Source of the DNA: CAYZBM01 sp964476705
Lineage (GTDB): Bacteria > Pseudomonadota > Alphaproteobacteria > Rickettsiales > UBA6187
Assembly (NCBI GenBank): GCA_964476705.1
Contig: CAYZBM010000066.1
Location: forward strand, 1-11,306
Reading direction: 5' to 3'
DNA length: 11,306 nt
Shown here: one piece after another, positions 1 to 6,045 of the stretch
Position numbering within the stretch: position 1 is the first letter of the stretch
Layout of the letters: every line of letters begins with the position of its first letter
The notes under the pieces: model-generated
Seen by the model: the letters and a program-made list of their open reading frames with translations, nothing else
Databases searched by the model: none
Told to the model about the DNA's origin: nothing
Position numbers and translations under genes: made by a program

Positions 1-3
1 TAT

Positions 4-91
4 ATGTTTTTTCAGGATATGTAGCATCATAGATAGTAGATCACTGATCTACTAAGTTGCCCGTGAAAAAACATCTTACGATATTTTTTCA
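4..91. repeat. Inverted repeats with alternative pairing partners
   Basis: The segment TGAAAAAACAT (64-74) is the exact complement of ATGTTTTTTCA (4-14). Its first eight bases also pair with TTTTTTCA at 84-91. The two T-rich partners are direct repeats of each other (TTTTTTCAG at 7-15 and 84-92), so the two stems exclude one another. The larger stem encloses a separate 9-bp perfect hairpin, AGTAGATCA/TGATCTACT, at 35-53 with a one-base centre. Confidence 0.6.
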
Positions 92-104
92 GTTACAATA
101 ATGA

Positions 105-142
105 ATAATCTATACTCAGGGTAGGCCCTACGTATAGATTAT
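105..142. repeat. 11-bp hairpin with an inner palindrome
   Basis: ATAATCTATAC (105-115) is the exact complement of GTATAGATTAT (132-142). The loop contains a second short palindrome, GTAGG-C-CCTAC (121-131), directly abutting the right arm. There is no T-tract on either side, so this is not a typical intrinsic terminator. Confidence 0.65.
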
Positions 143-151
143 AAATTCTTC

Positions 152-175
152 AAAAATGAACCAGTGTTCATTTTT
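152..175. terminator. Hairpin with A/T flanks, possible bidirectional terminator
   Basis: AAAAATGAAC (152-161) pairs perfectly with GTTCATTTTT (166-175) around a 4-base loop, and another T follows. A-rich left and T-rich right arms are compatible with weak intrinsic termination in both directions. It could end the leftward transcript of the NTPase gene, though it lies more than 300 bases past that stop codon. Confidence 0.4.
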
Positions 176-182
176 TAAGGTT

Positions 183-220
183 GTCTATAATACGACGGGC
201 CGCTCCCAAGTATTATAGAC
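183..220. repeat. 11-bp hairpin with GC-rich loop
   Basis: GTCTATAATAC (183-193) is the exact complement of GTATTATAGAC (210-220). The 16-base loop is GC-rich, unusual for this region, and can add a GGG/CCC step (197-199 with 205-207). Function unknown. Confidence 0.65.
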
Positions 221-232
221 TACATATACAAC

Positions 233-271
233 TGTGAAAAAGTGTTTTTTTATAAAAAACACTTTTTCACA
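233..271. repeat. 18-bp perfect inverted repeat with 3-base loop
   Basis: TGTGAAAAAGTGTTTTTT (233-250) and its exact complement (254-271) are separated by TAT. This is the longest uninterrupted stem in the window. The stem is AT-rich and no T-run trails outside it, so it is not a textbook terminator, although such a stem could block transcription or protect an RNA 3' end. It could also be the trace of a small palindromic element. Confidence 0.7.
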
Positions 272-498
272 ACCGACTACTAAATTTAATAATTATTGAT
301 TAGAGGTAAATTATTAGCAAATCAGCGATTTACTATTGATCTACTATATATTACAACGGCGAAATCTTAAAGTTAAACTTTTATTTTTCTACCTTAGTTA
401 GGAGGACTTATGCCGTTATGCATTGTCTGACTGATACCAACGGATCTAAGGCAATACGCCGAATAATCCCTGGTTCTAAGCCACTTTTCCACAACCAA

Positions 499-1047
499 TT
501 AATTATTTTTAAGCAAAGCCAAAATCTGTTCAACCCTAGCTGCCAAGTCATTAGCCGGAATTGAAACACAATTATAACCTAATTTGCTATAGGTTTCTCG
601 ATGCAATTTTTCAAAAACTAAAGCCTCTTTAAAACTAATTTTTCTTGCATCTGTTTCAGTGCAATGCCCAAGATTTTCAATAAAAAATACTTGTTTTTGA
701 TAAAGAGCTAGTTTTTTTATCCGCTCTATTTCCCCATTTAACATTTCTGAAATTGGAAAATTTAAGAAATTAGCCAAAGCCAAAGTACAAATTGGTGAAC
801 GATCATAAAATTGTAATCTCTCTCTAGCTAAATCAGCTTTAAACTGCCGTTCTTTTTGCAAAATTATTATTTTTTCTAAAAACTTAGGATCTTGCCAAGG
901 TTCTTTATTCTTGAGCTTTTGTTCTTCGGCTATAATATCGGTAGCCGCCTCATTTATGGTAAAATAACCTTTAAGCCTAAGCTCGTTAATTATGCAGGTC
1001 TTGCCGCTGCCTGGCGTGCCAGTTAGAATATATCTTTTAGGTTCCAA
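499..1047 (-). CDS. Small P-loop NTPase (AAA_28-like ATP-binding protein)
   Basis: This is a 182-residue cytoplasmic ATP-binding protein. Walker A is GTPGSGKT at residues 10-17, almost at the N-terminus. A central FYDRSP segment and a C-terminal stretch (IENLGHCTETDARK, a helix with TYSKLGY, then VSIP) match the layout of the AAA_28 family of small single-domain ATPases/kinases. Members are often annotated only as ATP-binding proteins, so the substrate is unknown. The start is inferred to be TTG at 1045-1047: no in-frame ATG lies near the N-terminus, the Walker motif fixes the beginning, and an in-frame stop lies shortly upstream. An AGGAG sequence sits about 12 bases before it. It follows the lipoprotein gene with one base between stop and start, so translational coupling is likely. 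A nucleotide kinase-like role is possible but not shown. Confidence 0.85.
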   Translation of the reverse strand: MEPKRYILTGTPGSGKTCIINELRLKGYFTINEAATDIIAEEQKLKNKEPWQDPKFLEKIIILQKERQFKADLARERLQFYDRSPICTLALANFLNFPISEMLNGEIERIKKLALYQKQVFFIENLGHCTETDARKISFKEALVFEKLHRETYSKLGYNCVSIPANDLAARVEQILALLKNN

Positions 1048-1048
1048 A

Positions 1049-1255
1049 TTAATCTCTAGCTCCTATAGCAGCTCCCACCCCAGCACCTATTGCACAACCT
1101 ACAACTACGTTAGTTCCAGCTGTAGCTGCGATCATTCCACCTATACCTAAACCCAATAACCCTGTAGCCAAAATCTCAGCATTGCGATTAGCTCTACCGT
1201 GAGTGCAAGAAGTTAAAATTATTATCGTAATAACCGCTAGTATTTTTTTTAGCAT
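1049..1255 (-). CDS. Small glycine-zipper lipoprotein (17-kDa antigen-like)
   Basis: The protein has 68 residues. The N-terminus is a lipoprotein signal peptide: MLKK, a hydrophobic stretch, and the lipobox LTSC with Cys17 as the predicted lipidated residue. After a short polar linker comes a glycine-rich hydrophobic segment (about residues 32-66, GLLGLGIGG...GAGVGAAIG) typical of glycine-zipper domains in Rickettsia 17-kDa antigen and related outer-membrane lipoproteins. Those antigens are roughly twice as long, so this is a minimal or shortened member. The ATG at 1253-1255 is preferred over a TTG 21 codons upstream, because the longer version would put charged residues before the signal peptide. 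It probably sits in the outer membrane or periplasmic leaflet. It heads a two-gene unit with the NTPase. No strong ribosome site is visible. Confidence 0.75.
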   Translation of the reverse strand: MLKKILAVITIIILTSCTHGRANRNAEILATGLLGLGIGGMIAATAGTNVVVGCAIGAGVGAAIGARD

Positions 1256-1380
1256 AAGATTTATTGGTTGTATTTCACGTAACAATATTAAACTAGTTTT
1301 TTTGCGGAGAGATTTCAAGTTATAATTAATAATTATAATAAAATTATAGAGACCTTAAGTAAAAGATAAGTTTATTTTGC

Positions 1381-2934
1381 TTATTCTTTATGCCATTTGA
1401 TGGAATAAAGATCAAAACGCCGGTCTTTCAGGTTTTGCACAGTTCCTGAATTTCTAGCACTTACAAGACTGGAAAGGCGTATGTCCGCTAAGGCTATAGT
1501 TTCAACATTTGGTGTTGTGTCAGCAGCGATACCGTCACGGGCAAAAGGAAAATCACATGGGGTTAATATGCAGCTTTGTGCGTATTGAACATCCATATTT
1601 TCAACACCTGGTAGATTACCGACATTACCGGCCATGGCTACAAAACACTGGTTCTCAACCGCCCTGGCCTGCGCGCAGTAACGTACTCTCAAATAGCCCT
1701 GGCGTTCATCAGTACAAAAAGGTACAAACAATATCTGGGCACCCTGATTTACTAGATGGCGTGCAGTTTCAGGAAATTCACAATCATAGCAGATCAATAC
1801 CCCTATGGGTCCACAATCTGTCATGATAGCATCAAGCTCGTTGCCGCCTTTTATATTCCACCAGTAACGCTCATTAGGTGTAGGGTGTATTTTAAGCTGT
1901 TGATGAATAGATCCATCTCTTAGAAATACATAGCAAATATTTACAACATCGCCATTTTCCATCATCGTTGGGTGTGAGCCACCGATGATGTTGACATTGA
2001 ATTTTACTGAAAGGTCACTCATCATATTTTTGAAGGGCTCGGTAAATCCGGTAAGTACGAGTACCGCTTCTTGTGGAGACAGCACTTCATTTTTGATCGA
2101 GAGTAACTGTAAGGTAAATAACTCTGGGAATACCACAAAATCTGCTTTATAGTCTGAGACGATATCAACAAAATAACGGACATTTTTTGTAAATTCCTCA
2201 AATGAGGAAACCTTACGCTGTTGATATTGTATTGAGGCGATGCGTACTGTATCAGGCAGGCGACCACGCTGAATCTTAGGAGCTTTTGCGTTATGATCAA
2301 TTCGGGGATTATACCATACCATATGAGCGGCATGACCCATGGATTCTTTATCAGATATCAGATAATTTTTAAGAACTCCTATTACCTGAAATTCATTTCT
2401 TAACTGGAAAGAGACAACTTGATCGTTGAGTTTTTTTTCTTTTATAAGTTCAAGATATGCTTCTGGGGTTTTAATGGTCTTTATCTTCTTTCTAAGCCCA
2501 GGCATCCTCCCGCCGAAAACAATACCTTTTAGACGTTTTTCCTGGCAGAGCTTTTTTCGTTCATTATAAAAACGCTGACCTATCTTCATTCCACGAAAAG
2601 CCGGGTCAACGCATACTTCCATTCCATATAGATAATCACCATATTCATCATGACGAGAGCCGAAACCATCTCCGGTTATTTCACGCCAGGTATGGGCTGT
2701 CAGAGCTATTTCCCCTGAAATCATAAAGGTTGCACAATAGCCTATTATCTTATCTTCGTAGGTAGCAACGAACTGTCCATCAGGAAAATTACTAATCTGC
2801 CCGCGAATCATATCATCGCTGTAGGTAGGCATATCAAGATAAATGCGGCGTATCAGTTCCAATATAGCTTCAACATCTTTTGCAGATGCATGGCGTATTA
2901 GGAGTTTTGGAGCACGTTCATTTACTAAGGTCAT
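1381..2934 (-). CDS. GNAT acetyltransferase fused to nitrilase-family amidohydrolase
   Basis: This is a 517-residue two-domain enzyme. Residues about 10-210 are a GNAT N-acetyltransferase: the acetyl-CoA loop is RGMKIG at 114-119, after the strand YLYGMEVCVDP. Residues about 228-515 are a carbon-nitrogen hydrolase with the full catalytic set: Glu271 in FPELF, Lys348 in LKIHP and Cys382 in ICYDCEFPE. This architecture matches the nitrilase-superfamily branch fused to a RimI-like domain (branch 12 of the Pace and Brenner scheme). Its substrate is, to my knowledge, not settled. Such enzymes cleave amides or carbamoyl groups; a role on N-acetyl or N-carbamoyl polyamines is speculative and prompted only by the polyamine genes nearby. 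Base composition is clearly richer in G+C (about 45-58% in sampled 60-base lines, against about 23% in a sampled terminase line), suggesting transfer. No Shine-Dalgarno site is seen before the ATG. The gene looks intact. Confidence 0.93.
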   Translation of the reverse strand: MTLVNERAPKLLIRHASAKDVEAILELIRRIYLDMPTYSDDMIRGQISNFPDGQFVATYEDKIIGYCATFMISGEIALTAHTWREITGDGFGSRHDEYGDYLYGMEVCVDPAFRGMKIGQRFYNERKKLCQEKRLKGIVFGGRMPGLRKKIKTIKTPEAYLELIKEKKLNDQVVSFQLRNEFQVIGVLKNYLISDKESMGHAAHMVWYNPRIDHNAKAPKIQRGRLPDTVRIASIQYQQRKVSSFEEFTKNVRYFVDIVSDYKADFVVFPELFTLQLLSIKNEVLSPQEAVLVLTGFTEPFKNMMSDLSVKFNVNIIGGSHPTMMENGDVVNICYVFLRDGSIHQQLKIHPTPNERYWWNIKGGNELDAIMTDCGPIGVLICYDCEFPETARHLVNQGAQILFVPFCTDERQGYLRVRYCAQARAVENQCFVAMAGNVGNLPGVENMDVQYAQSCILTPCDFPFARDGIAADTTPNVETIALADIRLSSLVSARNSGTVQNLKDRRFDLYSIKWHKE

Positions 2935-2975
2935 AAAATTTACTTAAAAGATATTAAAAAAGTACGGTAGCATAA

Positions 2976-3233
2976 GGCTGCCATAAAACAAGTCTATTTA
3001 AAGGATATTTAGATTATAAAGAATCATTTACTAGACTTAGGCTTTTTGATGATTTAGTGCCTGAACTATTTAATTTACCATTTGGTAAGGTAAGCTATTA
3101 TGTGGTAAGACCATAATTACATTTTGATAGCATGCACCAGCTTGCTTGTCAAATTTATAAGGAAAAACCTATTGATTTTAGTTAAGTTATTATAAGTGGC
3201 AAAAATTATTCTATAAGAAAAATAAGCTTATAA
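2976..3233 (+). pseudogene. Decayed reading frame of unknown family
   Basis: One plus-strand frame reads as protein-like sequence but is broken by stops at 3114-3116 and 3183-3185. The readable parts include DYKESFTRLRLFDDLVPEL, then LPFGKVSYYVVRP, stop, HFDSMHQLACQIYKEKPIDF, stop, VIISGKNYSIRK. The mix of charged and aromatic residues and the absence of stops from 2976 to 3113 look like former coding sequence, not random AT-rich DNA. There is no start codon with a ribosome site, and a stop at 2973-2975 closes the left end. I do not recognise the family. It occupies most of the 354-base gap between the fusion enzyme and the small minus-strand gene. Confidence 0.4.
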
Positions 3234-3264
3234 ACATAGGATCTTTTTTTGCGGATAGGTTAAC

Positions 3265-3289
3265 ATATTTTTAAACCGTTTAAAAATAT
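3265..3289. terminator. Palindrome at convergent ends, possible bidirectional terminator
   Basis: ATATTTTTAAAC (3265-3276) pairs exactly with GTTTAAAAATAT (3278-3289) around a single C. The stem lies between the broken plus-strand frame and the stop codon of the minus-strand gene that begins at 3492, and it overlaps the first base of that stop. A-rich and T-rich halves would give a U-tract in either direction, but low GC makes it weak. Confidence 0.45.
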
Positions 3290-3492
3290 TAAAATAAATT
3301 AATCCTATTTACTTCGCCAGTTGATATATTTTCTACATAAGTTGTATGGTAGGAATAATTATTATTTTGCCATTGGTAAAGATAATCATTTAAATATTCC
3401 AAAGCATCTTCGGCAGATTTCATACAATTTCCTTCACTTGAAAAATTATTATTATTTTCATTTTTCCAGATATTAGTATAAATGAATTTCAT
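3289..3492 (-). CDS. Small hypothetical protein
   Basis: The reading frame has 67 codons and no recognised family. It is rich in Asn and Tyr (YLYQWQNNNYSYHTTY), with an acidic helix SAEDALEYLNDYLYQ and a C-terminal EVNRINLF, and has no membrane segment. Two starts are possible. The ATG at 3490-3492 has AGGGG about 7 bases upstream. The ATG at 3421-3423 gives a 44-residue protein and has a better-placed GAAGGAA. It follows the XRE regulator by 60 bases on the same strand, and a copy of the regulator's putative operator lies in that gap, so it is probably a small phage-type gene under the same control. Confidence 0.45.
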   Translation of the reverse strand: MKFIYTNIWKNENNNNFSSEGNCMKSAEDALEYLNDYLYQWQNNNYSYHTTYVENISTGEVNRINLF

Positions 3493-3532
3493 AAATAAAC
3501 CCCTAGATTATTGATCGAGAATACTCATATAA

Positions 3533-3549
3533 GTAATCTTATAGAATAC
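3533..3549. promoter_or_regulatory. Second operator-like copy before the small gene
   Basis: GTAATCT-TAT-AGAATAC matches 15 of 17 bases of the perfect palindrome at 4004-4020. The left arm is identical; the differences are one spacer base and one right-arm base. A further AGAATAC lies at 3518-3524. Its position between the regulator's stop and the next minus-strand gene suggests the regulator also controls that gene. Confidence 0.55.
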
Positions 3550-3552
3550 TGT

Positions 3553-3975
3553 TTATTTTGGCAAATTCTTGCGTGAAAGTAAAATTATAGTAAATAGTTT
3601 TTCTATCTCTTCATCGGATATTTTAATTATATTATTCTCAATTATCATAGTAATAATACTAGTTAGATGTTTAGGACTAACATTTCTTTTGTTGGCTTTA
3701 AGTTTTTCATAAATATTTATTACATCACTAATTACTTCCATTTTATCATTTATTTTTATCTCTGGCTTCTGCCAATCTTCTGGTAATAGTTCGCTAGGAA
3801 AACATTTTAAGCTTGTGGCTATTTTAGCTAGATTTTCTAAAGTTTGACCTTTGCTGCCGCGTTTTATTTCTTGGAGATATTCACGAGTTAGGCCTATTTT
3901 TTTTGCCAATTTATTCATAGTTAATTTCTGTTTGTTATTTTTGGCTATTTCTATTTTTGGCTTTGAATATTTCAT
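3553..3975 (-). CDS. XRE/Cro-CI type helix-turn-helix regulator
   Basis: This is a 140-residue DNA-binding protein. Residues about 17-65 form an HTH_3 domain: MNKLAKKIGLTREYLQEIKRG is the helix-turn-helix, followed by QTLENLAKIATSLKCFPSELL, the usual closing helices. The rest (66-140) is a charged, helical tail of unknown role, perhaps for dimer formation; no peptidase or toxin motif is seen. It is transcribed divergently from the hypothetical/terminase pair, with an 87-base shared control region containing a perfect palindrome, as in phage repressor switches. No Shine-Dalgarno site precedes the ATG at 3973-3975. It probably represses the divergent unit and perhaps itself and the small gene downstream. 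An antitoxin role is possible but no toxin partner is evident. Confidence 0.85.
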   Translation of the reverse strand: MKYSKPKIEIAKNNKQKLTMNKLAKKIGLTREYLQEIKRGSKGQTLENLAKIATSLKCFPSELLPEDWQKPEIKINDKMEVISDVINIYEKLKANKRNVSPKHLTSIITMIIENNIIKISDEEIEKLFTIILLSRKNLPK

Positions 3976-4003
3976 AAAATGTCAACAAGTTGCAAGTTAA
4001 AAT

Positions 4004-4020
4004 GTAATCTGATAGATTAC
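4004..4020. promoter_or_regulatory. Operator-like perfect palindrome in divergent promoter region
   Basis: GTAATCT-GAT-AGATTAC has 7-bp arms with a 3-base centre, the size and symmetry expected of an XRE-family dimer site. It lies between the divergent regulator and hypothetical/terminase genes and just upstream of a TATAAT at 4033-4038, where bound protein would cover the -35 zone. A near-identical copy at 3533-3549 supports a real binding site. Confidence 0.65.
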
Positions 4021-4032
4021 TATAAATTAGTC

Positions 4033-4038
4033 TATAAT
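4033..4038 (+). promoter_or_regulatory. Putative -10 element for the hypothetical/terminase unit
   Basis: A consensus TATAAT lies 24 bases before the ATG at 4063. The -35 position (about 4010-4015, TGATAG) is poor and falls inside the palindrome at 4004-4020, which would suit a repressed promoter. AT-rich DNA yields TATAAT by chance often, so support is moderate. Confidence 0.4.
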
Positions 4039-4062
4039 AAATATAAACATAGGTAAAGCTTT

Positions 4063-4416
4063 ATGAGTATTATTTGTAGTGAATTTCCATTTATATTTCC
4101 TGATTTTGACCGTGATTTAGATTCTCATGATTTAAATTATGCTTATGGCGAAAAAGGTTTGAGTTATAGTAGTTTGTCTGATGCTAAAATAGCTTTAGAA
4201 AAAATGGGTTTTACGCCAACTAAATATGTAGGCATCTGGAAAAAAGGAAAGAAAAAAGCTTATATTACAAAACTAAGAGATGCAACTATGGAAAGAACTG
4301 GCTCTTATTTTCATAAAACTTTAAAAAGGCAGATCGAAACCTTTAAAACTGGTGGTTATTTTTATAATGGAGCTTTAATTACATTTTCTGGTAATGAGCC
4401 TTATATTAAGGTTTAA
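4063..4416 (+). CDS. Hypothetical protein preceding the terminase
   Basis: This is a 117-residue protein of no family I recognise. It begins with an aromatic/acidic segment (FPFIFPDFDRDLD), continues with SLSDAKIALEKMGF, a basic patch (KKGKKKAY), and ends in a beta-rich stretch (GGYFYNGALITFSGNEPYIKV). The stop is 3 bases before the terminase ATG, so the two genes are one unit. Small terminase subunits often sit in this place, but no helix-turn-helix typical of them is evident, so that role is only a positional guess. An AGGT lies 8 bases before the start. It is divergent from the XRE regulator. Confidence 0.7.
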   Translation: MSIICSEFPFIFPDFDRDLDSHDLNYAYGEKGLSYSSLSDAKIALEKMGFTPTKYVGIWKKGKKKAYITKLRDATMERTGSYFHKTLKRQIETFKTGGYFYNGALITFSGNEPYIKV

Positions 4417-4419
4417 AAA

Positions 4420-5913
4420 ATGGCCGATGATTTTATCACTTACGCCAAAAGGGCTTTGTTTATTGCCAGTAAAAATTCAGGATTACAGTCTTTAGTATTA
4501 AACAAAGCCCAACTTTATTTACATCATAAACTAGAAGAACAGAAAAAATTAACTGGCAAAGTTAGGGCGGTAATTTTAAAAGGTCGACAACAAGGTTGTT
4601 CAACTTACATTGCAGGAAGATTTTATCATCAGGCTAGTAATAATAAGGGAATTAGAGTTTTTATTATTACGCATTCACAAGATGCAACTAATAATCTATT
4701 TGGAATAGTTGATAAATTTTATAATTATTGTCCAGAAGAACTTAAACCTAAAAGTAAGATAGCCTCAGCTAAAGAAAAATATTTTAGTGAGCTGGCATCA
4801 GGTTATAGGGTGGGTACTGCAGGTAGTAAGTCAGTTGGGCGTTCTCAAACCATTCAATTGTTACATGCCAGTGAAGTAGCTTTTTGGCCTAATGCAACCG
4901 AACATTTTGCAGGACTTGTCCAGGCGGTTGCTGATATGCCAGGTACGGAAATTATTTTAGAAAGTACGGCTTATAATTTAGGAAATAAGTTTCATAATAT
5001 TTGGCAAGATGCGGTATTGGGAATAAGTGAATATTTGCCAATTTTTATTCCCTGGTATTGGCAGGATGAATATCGAAAAATTCCGCCTAAAGATTGGCAA
5101 ATCAGCAAAGAACTTGAGGATTATGCCAAGATTTATAATTTAGATATCAGTCAAATTTATTGGCGTGAATGTAAGAAAATCGAATTAGGGGGAGATTTTT
5201 TATTTAATCGCGAATACCCCTCAGATCCTGATGAGGCGTTTTGCTTGGCTAATGAGGATAGTTTTATTACAAGCAATGATGTGCTTGTGGCGAAACAAGA
5301 TAAGTATATAGAAAATTTTGGGCCTCGTCTTGCTGGTTGCGATCCGGCAAGATTTGGCGCTGACCGGACTTCTTTTTGTTTTAGGTGGGGTAGATCGGTT
5401 GAGGAGATAGTTTCTTATAGTAAGCAAGATACAATGCAAGTAGTGGGTTTATGCTGCCATTATATTGATAAGTGGAATTTAGATAAGTTATTTATCGATG
5501 TGGTGGGCTTAGGAGCTGGAGTTTATGACCGACTTAAGGAATTAGGCTTTAGCCATAAAATTATGGCGGTTAATGCCTCATCTGCGGCGTTTAATAAGGA
5601 AAAATATCTAAATAAAAGGGCTGAGATGTGGGATCTAATGCGTTCTTGGCTTAAAGATCAGCCCTGCAAAATTCCTAATTACACTAGTTTAAGTGCAGAT
5701 TTATTAGCACCGCTTTATAATTATGATAGTTTAGGTAGGCTAGTTTTAGAGAAAAAAGAAGAGATGAAAAAGCGCGGGTTACGCTCACCTGATGAGGCGG
5801 ATGCCTTGGCTTTAACCTTTGCTTATCCAGTAAAAACAGATTTTATCAGACATAATAATTTACGCTATCCTGAGATGGCCAAGATGGAGTATAGCATGTA
5901 TGATATGCATTAG
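4420..5913 (+). CDS. terL: Phage terminase large subunit
   Basis: This is a 497-residue, full-length DNA-packaging motor and nuclease. The N-terminal ATPase has a terminase-type Walker A (KGRQQGCST, 54-62), a Walker B-like strand ending in LLHASEVAFW with Glu152, and a coupling motif ILESTAYNLGN (179-189). The C-terminal RNase H-like nuclease shows its three acidic positions: Asp308 in AGCDPARFGADRTS, Asp360 in LFIDVVGLGAGVYD, and Asp461 in SPDEADALAL. It belongs to the broad Terminase_6 group. In a phage or gene transfer agent it would cut concatemeric DNA and pump it through a portal. Here no portal, protease or capsid gene follows; the next gene is metabolic. All motifs are present, so it looks functional or only recently orphaned. 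Base composition matches the AT-rich background. Confidence 0.95.
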   Translation: MADDFITYAKRALFIASKNSGLQSLVLNKAQLYLHHKLEEQKKLTGKVRAVILKGRQQGCSTYIAGRFYHQASNNKGIRVFIITHSQDATNNLFGIVDKFYNYCPEELKPKSKIASAKEKYFSELASGYRVGTAGSKSVGRSQTIQLLHASEVAFWPNATEHFAGLVQAVADMPGTEIILESTAYNLGNKFHNIWQDAVLGISEYLPIFIPWYWQDEYRKIPPKDWQISKELEDYAKIYNLDISQIYWRECKKIELGGDFLFNREYPSDPDEAFCLANEDSFITSNDVLVAKQDKYIENFGPRLAGCDPARFGADRTSFCFRWGRSVEEIVSYSKQDTMQVVGLCCHYIDKWNLDKLFIDVVGLGAGVYDRLKELGFSHKIMAVNASSAAFNKEKYLNKRAEMWDLMRSWLKDQPCKIPNYTSLSADLLAPLYNYDSLGRLVLEKKEEMKKRGLRSPDEADALALTFAYPVKTDFIRHNNLRYPEMAKMEYSMYDMH

Positions 5914-6011
5914 TAGTAGCTGATTTCTAAATTTATTAGAGCTCTTGAGTCTATTATTATCACCGCAAAAATATATTTACTTTAATTTAACTGGTTGATA
6001 TTTAATTATTC

Positions 6012-6039
6012 TTGTAATAACTAAATTATTAGGTATAAT
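6012..6039 (+). promoter_or_regulatory. Sigma-70-like promoter upstream of the decarboxylase leader
   Basis: TTGTAA (6012-6017) and a consensus TATAAT (6034-6039) are separated by 16 bases, giving a start near 6046. It is the best-formed promoter seen in the gap between terminase and decarboxylase. A transcript from here would meet an intrinsic terminator before the coding region. Confidence 0.55.
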
Positions 6040-6045
6040 GGCCCT

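Larger units (their letters stand above)
1..498. other. Gene-free region packed with hairpins
   Basis: No reading frame of convincing length or composition is seen on either strand. The left 360 bases hold a chain of inverted repeats about every 40 bases: 4-14 with 64-74 (11 bp) enclosing 35-43/45-53 (9 bp); 105-115/132-142 (11 bp); 152-161/166-175 (10 bp); 183-193/210-220 (11 bp); 233-250/254-271 (18 bp); and a weaker one at 306-311/328-333. The stems differ in sequence, so this is not one palindromic repeat copied many times. The right 130 bases have fewer stems. The region lies downstream of the leftward NTPase gene, so some stems may stop that transcript. Other options are a structured RNA or a graveyard of small palindromic insertions. 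The sequence shows the stems; the function is unknown. Confidence 0.75.

Noticed and set aside
395..450. Integron attC-like or RNA-gene-like segment near AGTTAGGAGG
   Set aside because: The core does not fit GTTRRRY with a matching partner, and no integrase or known RNA signature was seen.
468..490. tRNA T-arm-like sequence GGTTCTAAGCC
   Set aside because: Only a 3-bp stem forms and no acceptor, D or anticodon arms can be drawn around it.
1049..1318. Longer version of the lipoprotein beginning at a TTG codon (89 residues)
   Set aside because: The extra 21 residues are charged and would bury the signal peptide. The ATG at 1255 puts MLKK directly before the hydrophobic stretch and lipobox.
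1509..1826. Plus-strand reading frame of 105 codons
   Set aside because: It lies fully opposite the well-supported GNAT-nitrilase gene and its sequence has no domain character.
2022..2333. Minus-strand 103-codon frame in another phase of the fusion gene
   Set aside because: It overlaps the nitrilase domain coding sequence, whose catalytic residues fix the true frame.
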